Part shown: one piece after another, positions 1 to 11,100 of the stretch | Numbering within the stretch: the stretch's first letter is position 1 | Layout: every line of letters begins with the position of its first letter | DNA from: Pseudoips prasinana | Taxonomy: Eukaryota > Arthropoda > Insecta > Lepidoptera > Nolidae | Assembly (NCBI GenBank): GCA_951640165.1 | Contig: OX621252.1 | Span: 25,007,934-25,071,933, forward strand | Direction: 5' to 3' | Length of the DNA stretch: 64,000 bases | Program-made: the position numbers and the translations under genes | The notes under the pieces: generated by a model | Told to the model about the DNA's origin: nothing | What the model saw: only the letters and a program-made list of their open reading frames with translations | The model's database searches: none

Positions 1-612
1 GGGGACCGAATATTTATTGATAGAGTACCCAATACGACTATGTTCCTAAAAAGTCCATATGCCATTTGTATCAAGGTCTATAATGCTCTGCCGGAGCCTA
101 TAAAAAATCTTCCGCTAAATAAGATCAAACAAAAACTTTAAATATGGCTTTTAGAAAAAGCATATTATATAATAAAGGATTTTTTTATGGACAAAGAAAG
201 AAAAATTGACATTTAACTATATTTTATTTATTATATCTCTTGGCGTTGTTTAGGTTTAATTTTATATCTTCTTAATAATTGTATTTTATGTCTTCATTTT
301 GATTGTAGTAGTTGTTTGTTAAGTTTTATTCTATAGTATTTGTGTGTGTCGTTCAGTAATATTGAAATTAAAAAGTGTAATAATTTTACATGTCTTCTAC
401 CACAGACAAGATAGGCAGCATGCACTTTCTAGATTAAGACCTATATGTACCCTATTTTTGTGAAATTAATTATTCTGATTCTTCTGATACCTAAATATCC
501 ATGTAACTAGAAATAAAAATGTATACTTAATTATATTACTACAGACATGTTCTGACTATTTACAAGCGCTTTTTTAAAGTCTACGTGAAAAAAACCCTTT
601 TTTTATTTATTT
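1..612 (+). mobile_element. non-LTR retrotransposon 3' end (reverse transcriptase C-terminus and 3' UTR)
   Basis: Frame 1 is open from the window edge to a stop at 139-141 and contains YNALPEPIKNLPLNKIK, which resembles the 'YN-LP-I' C-terminal segment of CR1/jockey-type LINE polymerases. The AT-rich sequence after it ends in ATGTTCTGACTATTTACAAG followed by GCGCTTTTTTAAAGTCTA; the same 3' end recurs at about 48131-48185. Only the tail of the element is visible. Confidence 0.6.
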
Positions 613-656
613 ATTTCAAATCAATTTATACATTAGACAACATTTAAAAATTAAAT

Positions 657-1145
657 AAATTAACAAATTAACCTTTGGAAAAAAAAATAAGATTGAGAAA
701 TAGATTCATCTGAATCTGAATCCAATCCAAAATCATATCTCGGCCGCAAATAATCTTTGCTGGGCGGTTTATTCATATCATATTCATCTGATGAAGAAAC
801 ATAATTACAGAGGTTCACATCTTGTGATAAAGCTGTATCTCGGTAACGGCTAGCCTGATTAGATCGTAATACAGTCTCAAAACTAAGTGCCGCAAACGGT
901 TGCATATTATTATGTCGCCTTTGAGAATCGTTGAAATTGAAAATCATTTTTGGAATCAGTCGTATCTTCCTTTGAAGCATCCACCTTGGTTATTTTACGT
1001 TTTTTTTGTAGTTTCGATATTGGATGGCCTTGTTTGCTTAATTTATTTTTTATTTCTTCTAATCTTCTTTTTCTAATTTTTCAGCTTCAATGTTTTTATA
1101 TACAATAAATTCATCGAATATTGCAACAGTTGGGGTTACTCTCAT
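657..1145 (-). pseudogene. broken coding remnant of unknown function
   Basis: Read on the minus strand, three successive frames each look protein-like and follow one another with small offsets. The first contains TPTVAIFDEFIVYKNIEAEK, the second KNKLSKQGHPISKLQKKRK, and the third runs 980-660 and ends with an acidic DSDSDESISQS segment. At least two frameshifts are needed to join them, so this is probably a decayed gene or transposon ORF. I do not recognise the family. A low-complexity lysine-rich run spans the first junction. Confidence 0.3.
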
Positions 1146-2154
1146 TTAACTAGCATGGTGTGTAAGTGTAAATCGGTAATAGAATTTCTTAAAGGAAATC
1201 GAATAACCTATACCGACCCAAGGGAATGTATATAAATTGTGTAAATACATGTGATTTTTGTACATTTGTACGATATTAAATGGTGCGGTTGCTTTAAATA
1301 TTTAATAATAATGATATTTCAACTATAAAAACACACTATTTAAAAATATACCTCGTTCATTCATCAAAATATTTACATAAGAACAAAGTTCGTTTTTACA
1401 GCTACTAAAGCTCTTGAATGTATGGCGTTAATAGCTCGAATATAAGTTAATATACTAAGGAATTGAGTTAGTATAGCCTCTTGCCTATTAATTTATGCAT
1501 TTTAACAAAAATCATGGCACACAAAAGATACGATAAATACTTATCAAAGACATGGGTCGTTAATAGGAATAAATATGTGATTTTTGTTCCTATTACCGCC
1601 TATTTATAATATTGAATGTTAAGCAAAGTAAAATAGTATCTCTTTAAAATTAATTATTATTTGTGTTCCTGAAAGTATTAAAAATGCATCAAAAGGACTA
1701 GAAATTACATTAAAATGCTTGACGATATAATATTCTGCTAAAAAAGAAACAAGAGTACTTACGTCATCGGGAACGCCACACTATGGAAAATTCACTATCG
1801 CCGGCGTCCAGGGATGAATTGAGTAATTATTCTTTAAATCGTTGAGTTACGCACACAAACAAGAGATGAACATTTGCAATACAAATACATCTAAATTTTT
1901 TTAAAGCAACTCAAGTGTAACTTTTATACATAACATAAAATAATAGTTTTCTGAATAGGGCGGTAATGAGCGCGGATTTTGAGGGGTCGTTATTACGTGC
2001 GTTTACGTTACCTTGTGTTTCCCATAAATGGTTGTTCTCAGTTTGGGAGTCCGCTGTGTCCGCTTATTGCATTATCGTAAAGTACCGCGCTATACAAGGC
2101 TGTAGTTTCTTAGTACAGGCGTCGTCATTCATATAAAATCCTTTGTTTTTTCAG
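1146..2154. other. about 1 kb with no supported gene
   Basis: AT-rich sequence. The 5' exons of DRC9 copy 1 would be expected here or left of the window. The only suggestive item is an ATG at about 1782 (MENSLSPASRDEL) followed by a possible donor, but its phase does not fit the exon at 2155. A short TATAAAA lies at 2132-2138, just before that exon. Confidence 0.4.
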
Positions 2155-5100
2155 TCTTCAATATTTACAAGCAAATATGTTTGCCACCGCATTGGAAGAG
2201 AGCATCAAACAAATACGTATACTAGGTACAAATTCAAATAATATATTATAATTACTTGCGTTATTTTAATTTTACTTTGGTGGGTACCTGATTTGAATCA
2301 AAACAGGACATTATAATTTGCAGAGTTATAAACTTGGCACTATTTTTCTAAAATAATAGGTCTTTACCTATGAAATTGCCGTTTTGTATGAAAAAATTTA
2401 AACGAATTTTTTTCATGAATTTTTTTATTTGTATTAATCGAAGTAATCACCCATGCAATCAATGCATCTTTGCCATCGCAGTGGCAGTTTATTGATGCCC
2501 TTCTTAAAGAAATCAGCTGGACGGGAGGCAACAAATTCTTCAAAGGCATTTTGTACTGCCTCTCGGGTATTGAATTTTTTTCCCGCCAAGAAGTTATCCA
2601 AATTCTGGAAAAAGTAGTAGTCTGTAGGCGCAAGGTCTGGTGAGTAGGGCGGATGACGGAGAGCTTCCAACCCCAGTTCTTGCAACTTGGAGACCGTCTG
2701 CTGTGCAGTATGAGGTCGCGCGTTGTCGTGCAGAAGCAGCGGAGACGAGCGATTGACCAATGCTGGTTGGAGATGCGCCAGCTTCTCCATCATTGTGCTC
2801 AGTTCTTCACAGTACACATCTGCAGTAATGCTCACCCCGTTTGGTAAGAAGCTGTGATGAATCACACCGGCGCTAGACCACCAAACAGTGACCATCACTT
2901 TTCTAGGGGTAAGTTTTCGTTTAGGGCATTGTTTAGGTGCTGAACCAGGATCCAACCAACTTGCTGAGCGCTTGCGGTTATCAAACAGAATCCATTTTTC
3001 ATCGCAGGTAACAATGCGGTTCAAAATTCCTTCATTTGTGTGTCTGTTGAGCAGTGCAAGGCACGTCTCGACGCGTACTTCGCGCTGGCGATCATTGAGT
3101 TCGTGGGGCACCCATTTGTCAAGCTTTTTTACCTTGCCAATTTGACGCAAATGGACCAATATTGTTTTGACGCTAACGTCGAAAGCTGCTGCTAATTCAG
3201 CCGTAGATTGTGTATCATCAGCTTCCACAACCGCCTTTAATTCGTCATTGTCGACCAAAGTCTTCGGACGACCGCGAGGTTCATTTTTCAGGTCGAAATT
3301 TCCAGAACGGAAGCGAGCAAACCAATAACAGGTGGTGCGTTGGTTTGTAGTGTTAGCTCCGTAAACGTCGTTGATGTTGCGTGCCGCTTGTGCCGCGTTG
3401 CTGCCACGACGGTACTCATATTCCATAATTACTCGAATTTTTAACGTATCCATGATGACGAAAAAGATTGAAATGCGATGAAAATGTAACACTAATCAAT
3501 AAAGAAATGACTACTTTTGGAAAAAAGAATCCATGTTTTTAAAATAAAATTAATTTGAAATTAGAATTCTTAGCCAAACAAAAATTATTTTGATTTGAAA
3601 TGGCCAGTACTGCAGAACGGCAATTTCATAGGTAAAGACCTAATATTAACATAAGTTAACATTTTTCAACTGTAGGTAACTAATTATTGGAGATATATAA
3701 TGATACAATTACAGTTTGCCTAGGAGGCTATAGCAGCGTATGAGAGCAAAATCCACTTAGTAACCCGCGTCATAAATGTTAAGGTTTTAACCCTTTAGGG
3801 TCGGGTTTTGATGAAGACCTATGCAACTTTACGTTAATACGCCTAGAGGAAAATACTGCGAAAACCATTTTTGCGATACGAAAATAAAGCTTAACGGAAT
3901 GGCGTTTTCATCGTTTGTCGAAAACAACGTCGCATGAAAAAATATCTGTGGTTGAATGTGCAAATAAAGCCCCTTAAATTGACACCTTACGCTATGTGAT
4001 GTATACATACTATAGGTAATTTGTATTTAACCTCCTTCGGCCTAGATATTTGGCTCCAAATAATTTCCTCTCTATTGAGCTCGAAGAACCTTTCAAAAGA
4101 CATAGGTTATTATAAGAATCGTCATTATCAACATGCCAGTTGATAGACGTTCATTGCTGGACATAGATCCATCCTCCAAGGATCTCCACATTTGCCGGTC
4201 CTGCACTGCCTGCATCCAGTAGCTTCCAGGATTTTTACAAGAGCTTCAAGCCATCCGAGGGGGCCCGCCCGCGCTGCGTCTTCCAGTTCGTGATGCCAGC
4301 TGAGAACTTTTATTATAAGAATAACTTAATTCTATTATTCTACCTATCATCATCAGCCTGAAATCGTCCTCTGTGGAACATAGGCCTCCATCAAAGGTTT
4401 CTATAACGTTGCCATTTAGAGGGGCCTTGCATCAAGTAAGATGGTAGCTAGTACACAGGAGGCGCTGCTGCCCCACACCTGGTGTATTCCTTAGTCACCT
4501 TTTACGACACCCATAGGATAATATGGAATGGCCCTGTTATTCTTTCTGGGTCGGAAACCACCTGACTCGACTTCTACCTATAGACCTACTAAATTTTGAT
4601 AATACATATTTTCTACAGACCAATGCAACAGCGAGCTCCACATAATAAAATTGAAGTCGGAGATTGAAGCACGGCGTCGCAAGAAATTTGGCGTCCAAGA
4701 ACATCCTGTAACCGATGAACTGGAAAACATTGACCACAAGAAACTCAACTGTCCAGAATATAAACTTAATAAATTATCAGCTGATAGGTTTGTTACAAGA
4801 TGAATCGGCTGCTAAATGTCCTTCTAGTCCTAGAAGGTGTAAAGTACATCAAGTGGGTACTAGCAGTTCCACTAACGTCCCAGCACCATATGACCAGTAT
4901 CCCAGCATAGACCATTGTGTTGCACAATTTCTTACCGAACACGGCAATTTTAAAAGTAAATTGTTTAGTTTCAAATTAGTATCTTCACCAATCTGTTTGT
5001 GCTCAACTTCCAGTAACGAATATGAACAAACTGCTCACCACATCCTTTGGGAGTGTGATCTCTGGCAAAATCAGCGTGATATTATGTTAAACAGCTTGCA

Positions 5101-8100
5101 ACCAATATCTGGAGTAGTTTATTATACGGATCTTGTGGCAACAAGGAACAACTTCCGTGTGTTTAAGCGCTTTTGCCATACCTACTATAGGAATCAAATA
5201 TAACAGCTCATTGAGGACCCTTACATTGATCCTCGGTGCTTTTGCAGCTGGCTTCTCTAGTTGCAAATCTCTCATTTCATGAGGCTATAGCCTCTTTACA
5301 TCTTTCTGTCGCCTGCTTTGCTCTGGAGGGAAGTGGAACTATTCATTTTCTAACTCCTCTTTTTTTCTCTTTCTGATTAAATTCGTTGCGGGATCCAAGA
5401 AAGTTAAATCGATTCCCCGGGACATGCCTGAGCCTCACCGCTCAGTGTCATTTCATTGTATGCCACTGTTCATCCTGGCTTACAGGAGTCGCAGTGGTGG
5501 ATAAGATGGAGGGACTAGTCCCGTAAAAAAAATAACGTCCCAGCAGTATGGTATTCAATACCACGATGGCCTAAGAGAATTCCTTGCATTGTCAATGAAA
5601 GCATTCAAGATCCAAATCCACACGTTTATTTTTTTGACAAGGCAGGTAGAAATTCCTATGCTACCCGCAAAAAGTGTCTGCAGGTGGGTATGGCGGATTT
5701 GCAGCGACTGAATCTCACCTGCCGTGGACTTCTCTTGGTGCTTGTGGGGGTAGTCCCGGAAATGCGGGTATGCTGCTCCGGTGCCCCCCTTTTGCGCCAT
5801 CCTCCAGGTGGTTTGTACACGTACCCTGGCAGAGATTTTGTTTGTCCTCCCTGATTGCCTACTCCTGCCAGTCAAGCATGACAACTGTGCCACAAACAGA
5901 ACGCTGTCTTCCCAGAGCTGCTTGCAAGTAGCGGCTATGGAGGCCACAGCCCCGAGAGGAAGTGGGACAATGGCTGTATACGTAGCAAGCTTAACGAGAT
6001 TTAGGTCGAGGGTGTTCCATATCTCAAGGGACAAGACAGATTTTTCCAAAAACCTTTACAAATACTGCTACAGTCGGTATTTGGAAAGTCATCGGAGACT
6101 AGCTGCTTTAGCTTAGAGTGACATCTTATAGCGCGGAAACTATATTTTACCACTGTCATAATCAGGGAAAAGCTCTTACGATCAAAGAGAGATCCGGCAT
6201 AGGAACAATTACTTTTAATTCAACTTTACTACTGTTTATCATGCTAGCTAAAAATGTGGTTTGAAGTCACTATCTTCAAACCCCATTTTTACATCGGAAG
6301 TCCTTTACCACTCTAACTTCTTATTTTCAGGCAGTACTGCTCAACGGTGATATCTGATACATTCTTGGACCTAGCATTGAACAGCTGCTACTTGCCTCTA
6401 GTTACTGCCAACAATGCACTAGAAGACCTCAAGACGTACCGCGTCAATCTTGCTGAAGAAGAAGGGAAAAACAAAACGTCAGTATAAATTCTGATGTAAA
6501 ACTCTTAAAATCGGACACGTCTTATTTGAATTCTTAAATCAGTTTATTTTTACTGGTTTTCGGAATATGTCGATGGAATACACATACTTCAAAACCAACT
6601 AAAATATATAAAATAATTAGAATAATTAGGGTATATGTTGAAATTATTTTATAACATTTGAAGTTGTTTAGCACCAACCAACCAAAAAAAAATATATGTT
6701 GGTGCTACAGCACCAACATATATTTTTTTTCGCACCATTTTAATTTAACTTTTTAGGGAATCTCGATCGCATCTATCTAATATTTTAACAGCACCCAATA
6801 TCTTTCCATTGGTGATTTTCATATAAATTCGAACTTTTGATTACTTATTTAGACTTCGTCGAGAGCTGTGGAAGCAGTTACGTCAGCAGCGGAACCATTT
6901 CAAGTCAGTCACCTACGACACTGACGTCATAATAGACACGCTCAGAAGTCAAGTGGAAGTGAGCAATATCCAACTATACTCAATCAAAAAATATATTTTA
7001 GGGATCCTTAGATCATACATGATTCGAAACCCAATATTTCTTAAGCCTTCTGGGCTCCTTGCTTATGAAGCGACATGTAAACAGGGCCATAAACAGCTCA
7101 CCGAATGACCAACGCCTGCTACACAGAACGACACGGAAGAAAACTGTGGATATGCGCTGGTCAAGAATATCGCCAGTTCATACAGTTCGAGCTTTTCGCC
7201 AAGCTTTTAAGTAAACATGGACACACACACACACTCATATGTTTTCATGTGTAGGTATGTGTTCAATAGAAACATATTGCTTCTTCATTCTTTATATTTT
7301 CCTAAACTTTAGGCGACTTTTTCCAAATCAATTTACAAAAACAAGGGTAGATTTTGATGTGCGATCTTTGGAGAACGGCATACTTCTACAAAGATGGGAT
7401 CATTCGATAACCGGGTACCTGTCATCTACACTTAGGTATTAGTACCTAAGTGTAGATACATGTTCAGGAAGACGTTCCATTCTACTTGGTGCTGCGTTCT
7501 GCTCATATTCCATCAGGTAAATTCACTTTCATGGTGAAGAGAGTAATATTTCCTCTTTGTTACGAATTTAGGAGTAAAAAGGATGAGTTTCATATCATGA
7601 TATGAAAAATGCATGTTACAAAACTCCACTCTTTTTGGGGCAGCTAAATCACTATTAGAGTTTATTTTTATCCAATCGGTACCTAAATCAAGTGTAGATA
7701 TGAAGTGGCGTAGCCCATGTGCAATATAGGTACTACTTGATAAAACTGAGGATTAAAATTACAGATGTTGTAAGCATAGGTCATTATGTCAGTAGCACAG
7801 TTTAATCTGGAGGCATCTTTTGTGCTATTTATAGCGAAAATTCGTACAGCTAGTTAAAACTAATAGATGTTTGTTTAATCGGATTTGATGGTCAGTTTTA
7901 ACTTACTAAAACTTTCACCAATGTGGCAGGCGCCTCTAGGTTCTTGGATACTTCTAGCTTTTTTATGCCCTATATGGTGTTAGCCCATGCATAACATCTT
8001 TCTGGCATTGTTAGTGTTCTTCTTTTCATCTGTCCAGGATGCAGCGCTAATGACAGAGATACGCGGCAGATACGTGGAAAACTGGCAAAACGCCCGCTCT

Positions 8101-11100
8101 GAACAACACCTGCAAACCATCGCCGTGAAAGAGGGCGGGTCTTCTGACAGCATTGAGTACTACGGCCAGAGAACAGACCACGAGCGGCGGGTACACTCGG
8201 AGATAGAGTTGCTCACCACTATACTTATCAACGTAATTCTTCAATTAACAATGTATAATAATAATGTCCTCCCGACCGAAATTCGGCCACGGCGGCCAGT
8301 CTCAACGGAGACTAGCCAATTGCGCAGGACATATTATAGTGCACAAGTGTGTGCGCAAACACAGGGGTACTTTCTATTCCATCACTCCCATGATCCGATG
8401 GGACGACTAGCGACACGACCGGAAAGAGCTCAGGTACAGGACCGACGGCTTTACGTGCTCTCCGAGGCACGGGGGTGTAATACCGCCAACTTCTAGACTT
8501 CGTACTGACACTGAGAAATTTCTTTTTACGGAAACATCCCAAAATCACTTTTAGGCCTGCCCCGGGATTTGAATCCAGGACCTCGTTATCTGCGGATGAA
8601 CACGCGACCGCTAGACGAACGAGGCATACTCAACTCAACTCAAAAGTCATTTATTCCGTTAAAATATTACATATGTGTGGAATCGACAATTTTTTTTACC
8701 CTACCGTGCAGTGCATGACGTGGCAGCTACTGAGAAACACTGCCAGAAAACTCAGTAGGAATCCTTTTTTTAAATATTTATTTCTTACATAATATTACAT
8801 TGTATTTAAATGTGTTAATTTTGAGCGGCTCAATCCCACGCTGTTTTGTAGTAAGCCCTGCTACACAATTTGGCTTTTATAATTCTTTTAAACTTATTTG
8901 TAGACATTTCTCGGATATCACTGGGAAGTTTGTTGTAGAATCTTATACATTGCCCCATAAAAGAATTACTTACTTTGTGGAGACGGGTAGTACCTATGTA
9001 ACACAAAGTTATGCTTATATCTAGTATTTATATGATGAATATCGCTCCTTTTACAGAAGGAGTCTTTATTGAAATCAATGCCATCCTGTGGCAAACTGCG
9101 ACAGCTTCCAATTACGTTTAGGCTTCTGATCAATTATAGGATACAGTATAGCAACAGTGTCCAAGTTGATGACTTTATTCCTTTAAAGACAGCATGTTTA
9201 ATTATTATAGTTTACATTCTTTTACCAGGAAACCCTGTCTACAGTGGAAACATGGATGACCAAGTACGACACAGATATGGAGGCAGTCGACCTCAAGATT
9301 CAGATCAAGAAGAATGATTACCAGAACATGCTGGATAAAAGAAAATATTTAGAGACAACGGTACATTACATTTTCTTATGACTTTAGTTTCCAGGTAGGC
9401 TAAATTAGATTTTTGGGCACTAGCCAATTTATCTGAACGGAACATAGGTCATTAAGGTGCAGAAGTGTAAATGTAACACAGGTGCACTGTAATTTCAGTC
9501 TTATAATCCAACGCCTGCTGGGCCTTGGCGTTGGATTATAAATTGATATTTGCTAGAAAAAAAAACTTGTGTGTACTTATGTACACGCGTTAGAAGTTAT
9601 ACTTCTTAATATACAACTTGAACATAGTTATCAATTTTCATACCACCTAGAACTAACGTCATGCTGTTATTTTTACGATGCGCGCGTAGATGCTCGCGCA
9701 TCGTAAAAATTCACTCTCATACCACCTAGAACTAACTTCATGCTGTTAAATTTTTTGATGTCGGTGTGCGCGCGCATCGTAAAATTCACTCTCATAATTT
9801 TTCTCCATCGCGCCAAAAGAAGTATAACTTCAAAAAAAATCTTGCATCCTTATGTCCCATTCACTGGGTATAACTAGGGTTGCCAACTATATAGCTTTGA
9901 ATTATACTATTTACTCTTTTTCACTAAATTATAGTTTTACTGTTGAACAAAAATAAAGTATTCAAAATACTGTTTACATTTATTTAGCCAGAGATTGTAA
10001 ATAAGTAAGTTGTGCGCTTCTTGCTCTAACAAATATGTATCAAAAACAATAAATAAATAAAATACTGTTAATTTTTCTAAAATACTGTTGAATATTCTTC
10101 ATAGACCTGAATATACTTTATATCTAGTAAAAAAAAGTTGGCAACCCCAGGATAGAAATCTCCTTTGTTTTATTTTTCTGTAGTTTTGACTAAATTGCAT
10201 TAATATTAGTCATGGGATGTTATGTCTGGTTCGGCGGTGTTAGTCTGCTTCCAAAAGCGTCGGTTTATGTACTGCTAATGCTACTCTTCTTTGTTACAAT
10301 CATATAAGGCCGGCTGCACTCACTAATGCTACAAGTAGAACTTAATTTATCAGCATAATGATTTGCTTATAATTTAAAGCAATCTTCTTGCTTCAAGCCA
10401 CAGTTTATATTCAAGCTTAGTGAGAGCTCGGTTCCTATCGAAGTGGAGGGAGCGTAATCAGGGTAGTTGATTGATTCGTAAGCAATTATGACAGAAAAGC
10501 CAGTGGTTATTTCCACAACAAACTTAAAATTCGGTACAAGTGCCTCATAAACCGGGTATGCTTATGCATTCTCTTCTCAGGAGAGATTTTTAAACTATAA
10601 TAAAATACACTTTATTGTACACAAAAAAGGACGTTTTGCAATGACACATTGATTATAAATTATAATGTACCATGGGCGGTCTTATAGCATTAAGCGATTT
10701 CTTCCAGACAACCTTTGGATGGATAGGAATTTCATGTATAAAATGCCAGGAACGTTACGATGGTAGCCTAAAGGCAATATGCACACATTAGAGCATGTCT
10801 AATGTCTGTATTGTGTCCTATTTGCGACACAGTTAACCTAATGTATCACTAAAACCTACCACATCATTAATTAATTCAAGTTAACAAATAATTAATTTAG
10901 ACTACATATATACTACATATATTTTTATATAAAAATTCGCAAAAAGATAATAATAAGCAGTGCTAATTTTCAGGTTTTTTGCCTCGCTATCTTTGAAGGC
11001 CGATTATAGCCAAAGTAGCCCTTTAAAGTACTACTTCTTTTTAATCCTTCTGGAAACTGAGAGTCGTTCGCATTTTTGAAGCATACTTAAGAACCACGAA

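Noticed and set aside
2653..3145. Plus-strand open frames inside the mariner
   Set aside because: Antisense shadows of the transposase.
5674..6116. Open frames on both strands over 5.6-6.1 kb
   Set aside because: They are readings through a hairpin repeat and adjoining retroelement sequence that recur elsewhere in the window.
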